A stretch of 14,264 bases of DNA from an uncultured Bacilli bacterium (lineage in GTDB: Bacteria; Bacillota_I; Bacilli_A; RF39; UBA660): the NCBI GenBank assembly GCA_944372315.1, contig CALVYX010000092.1, forward strand, positions 1-14,264, written 5' to 3'. Within the stretch, counting starts at the first letter, position 1. Every line of letters begins with the position of its first letter. The notes below the pieces were generated by a model, which had not been told where the DNA came from, did not search any database, and saw only the letters and a program-made list of their open reading frames with translations. Position numbers and translations under genes: made by a program. Positions 1 to 8,940 of the stretch are shown piece by piece.

Positions 1-128
1 ATCGATTCCTTCTGTAAAAAATTAACATTTGCAATATTTTTATTGATGAGAAATTTTCTTACATAATTTTCATAAATCGTATCTCCTAAATAAGCAAGTA
101 CCAAAACATTGATTTCTAAAATAGACAT
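1..128 (-). CDS. mrnC: Mini-ribonuclease III (MrnC), N-terminal part only
   Basis: This is the first 42 codons of a gene that runs off the left edge. The protein begins MSILEINVLVLAYLGDTIYE and continues with an NYVRKFL segment. It resembles the start of Bacillus Mini-III, which has LALAYIGDAIFEVYVR; the Asp of the GD(T/A)I(Y/F)E motif (residue 16 here) is the conserved acidic residue of this RNase III-like catalytic domain. Family members lack a dsRNA-binding domain and mature 23S rRNA by trimming its double-stranded ends. The ATG at 128 is chosen because AGGTGAT lies 5 nt upstream. A small inverted repeat (132-147) overlaps that SD. The IS200-like element lies immediately upstream. Only the N-terminus is visible, so the call rests on one motif and could be wrong in detail. 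Confidence 0.75.
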   Translation of the reverse strand, partial: MSILEINVLVLAYLGDTIYENYVRKFLINKNIANVNFLQKES

Positions 129-146
129 ACTTCATCACCTGTGATG

Positions 147-175
147 ATTTTACAATGATTCACAAAAAAAGTCCA
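147..175 (-). promoter_or_regulatory. Candidate mrnC promoter
   Basis: On the minus strand TGGACT (175-170) and TAAAAT (152-147) are separated by 17 bp, placing a start site about 10 nt before the mrnC SD. The -35 box matches only 4 of 6 consensus positions. The inferred right end of the insertion sequence lies a few bases upstream, so insertion would have replaced everything beyond the -35 element. Confidence 0.35.
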
Positions 176-188
176 GAATAATAAAAAT

Positions 189-207
189 CCACTAGTTCAA
201 CTAGTGG
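189..207. repeat. Right-end subterminal hairpin of the IS200-like element
   Basis: CCACTAG and CTAGTGG form a 7-bp stem around TTCAA. In IS200/IS605 elements TnpA recognises such imperfect or perfect hairpins as single-stranded DNA. The tetranucleotide guide usually lies at the hairpin foot and the cleavage site a short distance outside, here presumably near 180. Confidence 0.55.
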
Positions 208-242
208 TTTTACTTAAACACCTATAAGGTGATATTACTGGC

Positions 243-266
243 AGCTCCCATTTGGGAGCTTTTTTT
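243..266 (+). terminator. Rho-independent terminator inside the IS right end
   Basis: AGCTCCC / GGGAGCT (7 bp, extendable by an A-T pair) is followed on the plus strand by six or seven T. It faces into the element, antisense to tnpA. RNA polymerase entering from the mrnC side would stop before running through tnpA. No plus-strand gene ends here, so insulation of the element is the likelier role. Confidence 0.7.
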
Positions 267-295
267 GTTCCGCCAATCGCCTTTGTCACTCTAAC

Positions 296-769
296 TCACC
301 CTTGAAAAGGGTCGTTATATTCTTTCACACTTCTTTTATCTAAAAGCATATCTTCTACTTCTTGCTCTCTTATATATTTCTTTATCGTATTTTTATTTAA
401 TCCTACTGTACTCACATAGTATCCTCTTGCCCAAAAACTTCTTTGTCCGTATTTATATTTTAAATTCGCATGATTTTCAAAAATCATCAAACAACTTTTC
501 CCTTTCAAATATCCCATAAATTGTGATACACTTATTTTAGGTGGAATTTTCACTAACATATGTATATGATCTATACATGCGTTGGCCTCAATTATCTCAA
601 CGCCTTTATATTCACATAAACGTCTGAGTATAACGCCAATATCTCTTCGTAGTTTTCCATATATTGCTTTTCTTCTGTATTTTGGTATAAAAACAATATG
701 ATATTGGCAATCATATTTAGTATGAGATAATTGGCTCTCATTTATATTTGCTTTTATTTTATGAAACAT
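296..769 (-). CDS. tnpA: IS200-type HUH (Y1) transposase TnpA
   Basis: This 157-residue protein is a single-strand-specific transposase of the IS200/IS605 Y1 family. It carries the core YHIVFIPKYRRK near the N-terminus, the metal-binding HIH of DHIHMLV, and a downstream RGYYVSTVGLNKNTIKKYI segment that includes the candidate catalytic tyrosine region. Length is normal for the IS200 group (about 150 residues). I start it at the ATG at 769 because AAGGAGGT lies 4 nt upstream; a longer frame begins at 811, but that ATG overlaps the TATAAT of the promoter. The gene ends in TGA and no frameshift is seen. Its SD and start codon lie in one arm of a 21-bp inverted repeat (764-837), which should restrict translation of read-through messages. 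It is an accessory gene, unrelated to its neighbours. Confidence 0.93.
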   Translation of the reverse strand: MFHKIKANINESQLSHTKYDCQYHIVFIPKYRRKAIYGKLRRDIGVILRRLCEYKGVEIIEANACIDHIHMLVKIPPKISVSQFMGYLKGKSCLMIFENHANLKYKYGQRSFWARGYYVSTVGLNKNTIKKYIREQEVEDMLLDKRSVKEYNDPFQG

Positions 770-837
770 AATAACCTCCTTCTGTTTTTTGATTGACGGA
801 ACATCTTTCATTATAGCAGAAGGAGGTTATTATGTTT
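764..837. repeat. 21-bp perfect inverted repeat spanning the tnpA start
   Basis: Bases 764-784 and 817-837 are exact reverse complements with a 32-bp spacer. Each arm contains AGGAGGTTATTATG on one strand, so the minus-strand copy is the tnpA SD and start codon. In RNA the two arms would fold into a strong hairpin that hides the ribosome-binding site. The spacer holds the likely tnpA promoter. Confidence 0.85.
810..817 (-). promoter_or_regulatory. tnpA promoter (extended -10)
   Basis: TGCTATAAT on the minus strand is a perfect extended -10 element. The predicted start is near 804, inside the spacer of the inverted repeat, giving a leader of about 35 nt that contains only the SD-side arm. No good -35 hexamer is visible. 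Confidence 0.55.
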
Positions 838-867
838 TTACTGGACGCTTTCGCTTTCTACATTTCT

Positions 868-884
868 CACCTGTATAACAGGTG
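868..884. repeat. Left-end subterminal hairpin of the IS200-like element
   Basis: CACCTG and CAGGTG flank TATAA. It is preceded on the tnpA strand by TTTAAAACCAC, the same context as the right-end hairpin, which supports its role as the left-end TnpA recognition hairpin. Confidence 0.5.
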
Positions 885-891
885 GTTTTAA

Positions 892-913
892 ATGAAAAAT
901 TTTAATTTTTCAT
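892..913. repeat. AT-rich palindrome between the IS and parS
   Basis: ATGAAAAATT and AATTTTTCAT are perfect inverted arms around TT. It straddles or adjoins the inferred left boundary of the insertion sequence and lies 3 bp from the parS palindrome. It may be part of the element's cleavage region or the target; no role can be read from the sequence. Confidence 0.5.
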
Positions 914-944
914 AATAAAAAATGTTTCACGTGAAACATTTTTT
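911..944 (-). terminator. tadA terminator, overlapping parS
   Basis: Bases 917-944 form a 28-bp perfect palindrome: A6, the parS core, then T6. Transcribed from tadA it folds into a 12-bp stem with an ACGU loop, followed by U-rich sequence (TTTTTTATTATG). It begins at the tadA stop codon. Because the palindrome is symmetric it could also terminate plus-strand transcripts. Confidence 0.7.
923..938. other. parS centromere site (Spo0J/ParB binding)
   Basis: TGTTTCACGTGAAACA is a perfect 16-bp palindrome matching the Bacillus parS consensus TGTTNCACGTGAAACA. ParB (Spo0J) loads here and spreads to condense and segregate the origin region with ParA and SMC. The site lies about 9.5 kb from oriC, as expected for an origin-proximal parS. 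parA and parB are not in the window; in related genomes they often follow mnmG and rsmG. Confidence 0.93.
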
Positions 945-1396
945 TATTGTCTTTTGTTGGTAAAAAAATTTTTTATAATAAGCGAACACTCATCAGACAT
1001 AATACCATTTTCTATAATAACTTGATGGTTGTAATTTTTGTTTTGTAATATTTGTTCAATTATCTGTCTGTTATCCGTAATATTTGAATCACAGCCATAA
1101 ACAACTTTATTTATTCGTGCTTGTTGAATAGCGCTGGCACACATTGGACAAGGCTCTAACGTCACATAAATGATTGTATCATTTAATCTCCAATCATTTA
1201 GCTTTGCACTTGCTTTTTCAATCGCTAACAATTCTGCATGTCTAGTTACTAATTTTTCTTTATCTTTTTGATTATAAGCAGCTGCTATTACTACATTATC
1301 TTTAACAATTACAGCTCCTACAGGTATTTCATCTTCTATATCAGCAAATTTAGCTTGTTCTAAAGCTAACTTCATAAAATATTCATCATCACACAT
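944..1396 (-). CDS. tadA: tRNA(Arg) adenosine-34 deaminase TadA
   Basis: This 150-residue zinc-dependent deaminase converts the wobble adenosine of tRNA-Arg(ACG) to inosine so that one tRNA reads CGU, CGC and CGA. The zinc site and catalytic Glu are visible as HAE (residues 53-55) and PCPMC (82-86), with EIPVGAVIV near residues 23-31. Length is typical (about 150-160). The ATG at 1396 has GGAGTGAT 3 nt upstream. It begins 17 nt after the SRP RNA gene in the same direction, recalling the tadA-scr pairing of Bacillus, although the order here is SRP RNA then tadA. It ends inside the A6/T6 flank of the parS palindrome, which forms its terminator. Transcription probably reads through from the SRP RNA promoter. 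Confidence 0.95.
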   Translation of the reverse strand: MCDDEYFMKLALEQAKFADIEDEIPVGAVIVKDNVVIAAAYNQKDKEKLVTRHAELLAIEKASAKLNDWRLNDTIIYVTLEPCPMCASAIQQARINKVVYGCDSNITDNRQIIEQILQNKNYNHQVIIENGIMSDECSLIIKNFFTNKRQ

Positions 1397-1413
1397 AATA
1401 TCACTCCATAAAA

Positions 1414-1490
1414 ATAGCGCACATAAATAGGAATTGTTAAGGCTGCTATCTTCCGATCCTGACCTGGTTCCAATATATTTATTGCGCTAT
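1414..1490 (-). ncRNA. ffs: Signal recognition particle RNA, small (4.5S-like) type
   Basis: On the minus strand the segment ACCAGGTCAGGATCGGAAG followed by ATAGCAGCC is the universal SRP RNA domain IV: the asymmetric internal loops and GGAA tetraloop that bind Ffh. The ends pair fully (ATAGCGC with GCGCTAT, then ATAAATA with TATTTAT), giving a single rod of about 77 nt. There is no room for the Alu domain found in Bacillus scRNA. Similar minimal RNAs occur in mollicutes. The terminal stem is followed by five T, possibly a weak terminator before tadA. Confidence 0.95.
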
Positions 1491-1494
1491 ATAT

Positions 1495-1523
1495 AAATTA
1501 ATATATTTTTTGTATTTTTGCAA
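1495..1523 (-). promoter_or_regulatory. Candidate SRP RNA promoter
   Basis: TTGCAA (1523-1518) and TAATTT (1500-1495) are 17 bp apart on the minus strand, with the predicted start at about 1488-1490, the 5' end of the folded RNA. The -10 box is imperfect. No terminator for gyrA is visible between 1491 and 1530, so gyrase transcription may also read into this gene. Confidence 0.45.
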
Positions 1524-1530
1524 GTCTAAA

Positions 1531-3972
1531 TTATGAATTTTCTTCTATTTCTTCTTCTACATGTTCAATTGTGTTAGCTGTAGATACCTTTTGTTCATCT
1601 TTTAAATTAATCAAGCGAACACCCTGTGTATTTCTACTTAATAATGATACCTGTCCAACAGCAATTCTTATTACAATGCCATTATTAGTAATAATCATAA
1701 GATCTTCATCTCCTACTACAGACTTTAATGTTACTATATTTCCATTTTTATCAGTAATATTTAATGTTTTAACCCCTTTACTACCTCTATGAGTTAAACG
1801 ATATTCTTCAATTTGAGTTCGCTTACCATACCCATTTTCTGTTATTACTAATACTTGGGAACCTTCTTCAACTACTTCTGCACCTACCACAATAGAGTTA
1901 TCACAATTAATTCCCTTAACTCCTGAACTACTTCTACCCATTATGCGAACTTCTGATTCATGGAATCTCACTAACCTTCCATCACTAGTACCAATAATTA
2001 TTTCGTTATTACCATTTGTTTTTCTAACAGAAATTAATTCATCATCATCTTTTAAAACAATTGCTTTTTTACCATTATTTCTTATATTGTCAAATTCTAA
2101 TAAAGAAGTTCTTTTTATTAATCCATTTTTTGTTATAAATGCTAAATATTTAGTCTCTTCATTTTCATATTTTATAACAATAGTAGATGTGATTTTTTCA
2201 TCTTTTTCTATTGGTAATAAGTTAACAATAGGTAAGCCTTTAGATTGACGATTAAATTCAGGTATTTCATAGCCTTTTAACCTATAAACTTTTCCGTAAT
2301 TAGAGAACAATAAGATATAATCATGAGTTTTCATAGCAAGAATTTTTTCTGGAAAATCTTCTTCGTTTGTACCCATACCCCTTATACCTACTCCTCCTCT
2401 GTTTTGAATTTTATAAGTATCTGCAGGAACTCTTTTAATATACCCTCTATTGGTTAACATTATTATTGAATCTTCAACAGGTATTAATGACTCGTCTTCT
2501 ATATAATCAATTGCAGACAAATCAATAGTAGTTCTTCTATCATCGCCATATTTGTTTTTTATTTCTATTAATTCAGTCTTGATAATACCTAAAATACGCT
2601 CCTCTTTTGATAAAATATCAGTTAAATCGGCAATCAAAGTTTCTAATTCTTTTAACTCAGACTCTATCTTGTCTCTTTCTAGTCCAGTTAAACGTCTAAG
2701 TCTCATCTCTAAAATAGCTTTAGCTTGAATTTCTGTTAAATTAAATCTAGATTCTAATTGCTTACATGCCTCATCATCATCGGTAGATTTTTTTAATAAT
2801 TGTACAATTTCATCTATATTATCTAAAGCTATTTTTAATCCTTCCAAGATATGTGCTCGAGCTTTTGCTTTGTCTAAATCAAATTGAGTTCTTCTTATAA
2901 TTACAACTCTTTGATGTTCTATATATTTTTCAATCATATCTTTTAAGGATAAAATTCTAGGTTGCCCATCTACCAAAGCTAAAAAATTAATTCCATATGA
3001 TGATTGTAATGTTGTATGTTTATATAAATTATTTAAAACTACATTTGGATTAGCGTCACGTCTTAATTCAATAACAATCTTAATACCATTACGATTTGAT
3101 TCATCTCTTAAATCTGTTATACCGTCTATTACTTTTTCTCTAACAAGTTCTGCTATACGAGTAATCATATTAGCTTTATTAACCATGTATGGTATTTCTG
3201 TTACAATTATTTGACTTTTTCCACCATGCATTTCTTCAATAGTTGCTCTAGATCTAATTGTTATTATTCCTTTACCTGTTTCATACGCTTTTTTTATCCC
3301 ACTATTACCAAGAATGATGGCTCCCGTTGGAAAATCAGGTCCTTTAATATATTGCATTAAATCTAACACTGTTAGATCAGGATTATCAATAAGAGCAACT
3401 GTTGCATCAATAACTTCCTTTAAGTTATGTGGAGGAACATTAGTTGCCATACCAACAGCAATACCAGTGGAACCATTTACCAATAAGTTTGGATATCTAG
3501 ATGGTAATACAACTGGTTCTTTTTCCTCACCATCATAGTTTGGAGTAAAATCAACAGTATTTTTATTCATGTCGCGTACTAATTCCATACTTAATTTTGA
3601 CATTCTAGCTTCAGTATAACGTTGTGCAGCTGCACCATCACCATCTATTGAACCAAAATTTCCATGGCCATCAACAATTACATATCTATATGAAAAATCT
3701 TGTGCCATTCTTACTAAAGCTTCATAAATACTAGAATCTCCATGTGGATGATATTTACCCATAACATCACCAGTAATACGAGCACATTTCTTGTATGGTG
3801 AACTTGCTGTTGCACCTAATTCATTCATACCATATACAATACGTCTTTGAACTGGTTTTAACCCGTCTTTAACATCAGGTAAAGCCCTTGATACAATTAC
3901 ACTCATTGCATAATCAAGAAATGATTGTTGTATTTCTTCTGAAAAATGTAAATCTTTTAAACTATCAGCCAT
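1531..3972 (-). CDS. gyrA: DNA gyrase subunit A
   Basis: This 813-residue subunit breaks and rejoins DNA in the GyrA2GyrB2 enzyme that adds negative supercoils. The catalytic tyrosine is Y119 in [11 protein letters not shown]. The quinolone-determining stretch [10 protein letters not shown] (75-84) has Ser at 80 and Glu at 84, the usual susceptible-type residues. The C-terminal beta-pinwheel follows from about residue 495. Its GyrA box reads QNRGGVG (523-529), like QKRGGRG of Bacillus except that the basic sixth residue is Val; the tail is acidic, as in Bacillus. Overall similarity to Bacillus GyrA, and adjacency to gyrB, argue against ParC. It starts at 3972, with AGGAGGGGG 7 nt upstream overlapping the gyrB stop codon, which suggests coupled translation. 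Confidence 0.97.
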   Translation of the reverse strand: MADSLKDLHFSEEIQQSFLDYAMSVIVSRALPDVKDGLKPVQRRIVYGMNELGATASSPYKKCARITGDVMGKYHPHGDSSIYEALVRMAQDFSYRYVIVDGHGNFGSIDGDGAAAQRYTEARMSKLSMELVRDMNKNTVDFTPNYDGEEKEPVVLPSRYPNLLVNGSTGIAVGMATNVPPHNLKEVIDATVALIDNPDLTVLDLMQYIKGPDFPTGAIILGNSGIKKAYETGKGIITIRSRATIEEMHGGKSQIIVTEIPYMVNKANMITRIAELVREKVIDGITDLRDESNRNGIKIVIELRRDANPNVVLNNLYKHTTLQSSYGINFLALVDGQPRILSLKDMIEKYIEHQRVVIIRRTQFDLDKAKARAHILEGLKIALDNIDEIVQLLKKSTDDDEACKQLESRFNLTEIQAKAILEMRLRRLTGLERDKIESELKELETLIADLTDILSKEERILGIIKTELIEIKNKYGDDRRTTIDLSAIDYIEDESLIPVEDSIIMLTNRGYIKRVPADTYKIQNRGGVGIRGMGTNEEDFPEKILAMKTHDYILLFSNYGKVYRLKGYEIPEFNRQSKGLPIVNLLPIEKDEKITSTIVIKYENEETKYLAFITKNGLIKRTSLLEFDNIRNNGKKAIVLKDDDELISVRKTNGNNEIIIGTSDGRLVRFHESEVRIMGRSSSGVKGINCDNSIVVGAEVVEEGSQVLVITENGYGKRTQIEEYRLTHRGSKGVKTLNITDKNGNIVTLKSVVGDEDLMIITNNGIVIRIAVGQVSLLSRNTQGVRLINLKDEQKVSTANTIEHVEEEIEENS

Positions 3973-3984
3973 ATTAACCCCCTC

Positions 3985-7017
<3,033 letters not shown>

Positions 7018-7021
<4 letters not shown>

Positions 7022-7044
7022 TTAAAACCCCAAAAAATGCCCAT
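7018..7044 (-). CDS. Putative 8-residue leader peptide coupled to recF
   Basis: An ATG at 7044 preceded by AAAGGTGG at 5 nt opens the frame MGIFWGFK and stops at TGA, which overlaps the recF start as ATGA. The SD is much better than that of recF itself, so ribosomes finishing the peptide could restart on recF. This is the classic geometry of translational coupling. It is seen in one sequence only; conservation is unknown, and the frame may be fortuitous. Confidence 0.4.
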
Positions 7045-7090
7045 ATAACCACCTTTACCTATAACCATAGTCCTCTATACATACATCTAT

Positions 7091-7098
7091 ATTATAGC
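7091..7098 (-). promoter_or_regulatory. recF-gyrB-gyrA promoter (extended -10)
   Basis: TGCTATAAT on the minus strand (7099-7091) is a perfect extended -10. The -35 position falls in the T-rich tail of the comK terminator and is a poor match. The predicted start is near 7084, giving a leader of about 60 nt before recF. Confidence 0.65.
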
Positions 7099-7106
7099 AC
7101 ATATTT

Positions 7107-7141
7107 TGAAAATAAAAAAGAAAAAGAGGTAATCCTCTTTT
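7107..7141 (-). terminator. comK-like gene terminator
   Basis: AAAAGAGG, loop ATTA, CCTCTTTT forms a perfect 8-bp stem (7141-7122) followed by TTCTTTTTTATTTTC. It starts within the stop codon of the comK-like gene and separates it from the recF operon. Confidence 0.85.
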
Positions 7142-7586
7142 ATTTTTTCGATATTCTTTTAGTTATCATAGCATCTAACATACCTGCTCTAAGTAGTTGA
7201 TTTTCAAAAGACAGTTTTGAAATGTTAAATTCTTTTTCTACACCATTTTGAAACATAACTTTAGTATTATTACCCTTTTTTTCTCTTTTTTTAACATAAT
7301 TATGATTTATCCAACAACAATCATCACTAGTATAAGATTTTGTTGGAAAAAAGATTATTTTTTCTGATTCTTCAATAAGAAGCGGTAATTTATAACTAAA
7401 ATTTAATATTTTTTGAGCAGCCTTAATTCTTCCTTCATATGTACTACCATAATATTCACAATTTTCTTCCATAATATTAAAAGTAGAAGAAGGTACTAAA
7501 TATTCTGTTGTTAATTCTATTACTTTCGTATTTTCTGAATCAATTGGTATTAATGCTATAGTTTCATCATTAATTTCATATATCAT
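7140..7586 (-). CDS. ComK-family competence transcription factor homologue
   Basis: This 148-residue protein aligns by eye along its length with Bacillus ComK. YEINDETIALIP matches YEVNGATIAVLP. NCEYYGSTYEGR matches SCRFFGSSYAGR. IIFFPTKSYTSDDCCWINH matches IFLFPTLSSTRPQCGWISH. SFENQLLRAGML matches SFENQVYRTAWL. ComK activates DNA-uptake and recombination genes by binding AT-boxes. The homologue stops about 40 residues short: the C-terminal tail with FMLYP, through which MecA delivers Bacillus ComK to ClpCP, is absent. The ATG at 7586 has GGGGG 7 nt upstream. It sits between dnaN and recF, where yaaA is usual, with its own promoter region and terminator. Target genes are not visible, so whether it controls competence or something local is unknown. 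Confidence 0.82.
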   Translation of the reverse strand: MIYEINDETIALIPIDSENTKVIELTTEYLVPSSTFNIMEENCEYYGSTYEGRIKAAQKILNFSYKLPLLIEESEKIIFFPTKSYTSDDCCWINHNYVKKREKKGNNTKVMFQNGVEKEFNISKLSFENQLLRAGMLDAMITKRISKK

Positions 7587-7593
7587 AAAATTT

Positions 7594-7630
7594 CCCCCAT
7601 TTCTAAATTTTGTAATTTAAATTACGGAGG
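7594..7630 (-). promoter_or_regulatory. comK-like mRNA leader that could mask its SD
   Basis: The predicted transcript starts near 7632 with AACCUCCG. Its CCUCCG (7630-7625) can pair with UGGGGG (7599-7594), the SD of the comK-like gene. Between them lies a perfect 14-bp palindrome, GTAATTTAAATTAC (7612-7625). Either fold would alter ribosome access. This is inferred from complementarity only. Confidence 0.35.
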
Positions 7631-7632
7631 TT

Positions 7633-7644
7633 ATTATAATTATA
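7633..7644 (-). promoter_or_regulatory. comK-like gene promoter, tandem TATAAT
   Basis: TATAATTATAAT on the minus strand gives two adjacent perfect -10 hexamers. There is no TTGACA; the -35 position of the first (7667-7662) reads TTTCGA and falls inside the phased repeats. Such a promoter would be expected to depend on a bound activator. Confidence 0.6.
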
Positions 7645-7650
7645 CTTATT

Positions 7651-7680
7651 GTCGAATTATGTCGAAATATGACGAATTTT
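7651..7680. repeat. Three 10-bp phased direct repeats upstream of the comK-like gene
   Basis: GTCGAATTAT, GTCGAAATAT and GACGAATTTT follow one another exactly (first and second 9/10 identical, second and third 7/10). The period is one DNA turn, so all copies face the same side. They cover the -35 region of the comK-like promoter and look like a regulator-binding array. Confidence 0.65.
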
Positions 7681-7691
7681 GAATTTTTTTT

Positions 7692-8813
7692 TTAATACGT
7701 TCTTATAGGTAAAACTAATTGTTCAAGTGTATCATCTTCTTTTCCTCTAATAATAATTGGTTTTATTTCACCAAATAAAGATATCTCAGCATAACTAGTT
7801 TCAAATGATTTTAATGCATCCATCATATATTTAGCACTAAATGAAATTTTAATTTCTTGATCATTATCTTTTTCGATTTTCATTTTTTCTTCTACTCTAC
7901 CTATTTCAGCTGAAGAAGATTTTACTAGTAATGTATCTCCACTAACTTCAAAAGTAACAACATTTTTTTCTTTATCAGAAGTTAAAATACTAGCTCTATC
8001 TATAACATTATATAATTCATCAAAATTAGCTATAAAAGTTAAAATAGGATCTGTTGGCCATAAATTAGATGTATTAGGATAATTACCATTTATTAAACGA
8101 GATTGAAACAATAAATTGTTATATTTAAATAATATTTTATTATTAAATATATGCATTTCTATATCATCATCGCCAAAATCTAATATTTTATTAAATTCTA
8201 TTAAATTTTTACTTGGTACTACAAAATTATAGTTTTCTTCAGCTATTTTATCTAATTTTATTGTTTTTTTAGCTAAACGATAAGAATCAGTTGCATTACA
8301 TTCTAACAAGTCTCCTACTATTTTAAAGTTTATTCCTGTTAAAACAGGTCTAGATTCATCTGCTGATGTAGCAAATGATGTTTGATTAATAAGACTGTGA
8401 AAAACTTTATTATTAATATATATTATTTTTTTACTCTCTTCTAATGAAATATTAGGATATTCATTTTTATTAATACCATTTAAATTAAATTCACTATTTT
8501 CAGTATATATAATTATTTTTAATTCATCTATTACTTCAATATTAATAAATTCATCAGGTAATTTTCTTACAATATCTAATATATATTTACCTTGAATAAT
8601 AATACTACCCTCTTTTTCTATAATCATATCTTCATTAGTAGGTATAAATGTCTGAATTGTAATATCATTATCTGATGCTGTTAGTGTTAAACCATTACTA
8701 TTTAATTCGAATTTAATACCAGACAAAATAGGAATTAAATTTTTAGTTGATATAGCTTTTGATACTTTATTTAAACTTTCTAATAATATTTCTTTTTTAA
8801 TTTTTAATTTCAT
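7692..8813 (-). CDS. dnaN: DNA polymerase III beta subunit (sliding clamp)
   Basis: This 373-residue protein forms the ring-shaped dimer that tethers DNA polymerase to DNA. It begins MKLKIKKEILLESLNKVSKAIS, contains the beta-clamp pattern PILSGIKFE...LTLTASDNDI in the first domain and RPVLTGINFK...LECNATDSYRLA in the second, and ends with the conserved C-terminus LVLPIRTY. Length is close to the usual 370-380. The ATG at 8813 follows AGAAGGA by 7 nt. It lies downstream of dnaA in the standard dnaA-dnaN order with a 127-bp gap holding a DnaA-box-like site, which suggests control by DnaA. No terminator follows it, so it may be co-transcribed with the comK-like gene. Confidence 0.96.
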   Translation of the reverse strand: MKLKIKKEILLESLNKVSKAISTKNLIPILSGIKFELNSNGLTLTASDNDITIQTFIPTNEDMIIEKEGSIIIQGKYILDIVRKLPDEFINIEVIDELKIIIYTENSEFNLNGINKNEYPNISLEESKKIIYINNKVFHSLINQTSFATSADESRPVLTGINFKIVGDLLECNATDSYRLAKKTIKLDKIAEENYNFVVPSKNLIEFNKILDFGDDDIEMHIFNNKILFKYNNLLFQSRLINGNYPNTSNLWPTDPILTFIANFDELYNVIDRASILTSDKEKNVVTFEVSGDTLLVKSSSAEIGRVEEKMKIEKDNDQEIKISFSAKYMMDALKSFETSYAEISLFGEIKPIIIRGKEDDTLEQLVLPIRTY

Positions 8814-8908
8814 ATTTATTCCTTCTTTCTTTATTAACTTTTTATTATTATTAGAGTGGAAATTGTTGAAAACTTACTTTTTCTCTAATATATCAATGAT
8901 TTTATTGA

Positions 8909-8924
8909 ATTATCCTGTGGAAAA
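8909..8924 (-). promoter_or_regulatory. DnaA-box element in the dnaA-dnaN gap
   Basis: TTTTCCACA (8924-8916, one mismatch to TTATNCACA) runs directly into GGATAA on the minus strand. A weaker TTATCAACT lies just upstream and TTTTCAACA downstream. The same box-plus-GGATAA element recurs upstream of dnaA (10372-10386). It could be the second part of a split origin or an autoregulatory site. The rest of the 8814-8940 gap shows no clear promoter or terminator. Confidence 0.55.
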
Positions 8925-8940
8925 ATAGTTGATAAATATA

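Larger units (their letters stand above)
180..905 (-). mobile_element. IS200/IS605-family (IS200-type) insertion sequence
   Basis: The element is about 0.7 kb and holds a single small HUH-type transposase and no tnpB, as in the IS200 group. As in that family there are no terminal inverted repeats. Instead a subterminal hairpin lies near each end: 868-884 at the left end and 189-207 at the right end, relative to tnpA. Both hairpins are preceded on the transposase strand by TAAAACCAC. Boundaries are estimated from hairpin positions and are uncertain by about 20 bp. The element sits between tadA/parS and mrnC, in an intergenic region. TnpA looks intact, so the copy may be active. Confidence 0.72.

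Noticed and set aside
523..529. GyrA-box change in gyrA (residues 523-529, QNRGGVG) as a sign of a ParC paralogue
   Set aside because: The coordinates given are residues of the gyrA product. The full pinwheel, acidic tail and gyrB-gyrA adjacency fit GyrA; one substitution in the box is not enough to reassign it.
832..891. Plus-strand 19-codon frame (MFLLDAFAFY...) with a perfect SD
   Set aside because: Its SD and ATG are the mirror image of the tnpA start created by the inverted repeat, and it runs through the left-end hairpin. No promoter or protein-like content was seen.
1571..3538. Plus-strand open frames of 73-101 codons inside gyrA
   Set aside because: They are antisense shadows of gyrA with no SD or family resemblance.
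7587..7691. Possible ComK AT-boxes (AAAA-N5-TTTT) for autoregulation
   Set aside because: No proper pair with the required spacing was found; only poly-A stretches that match by chance.
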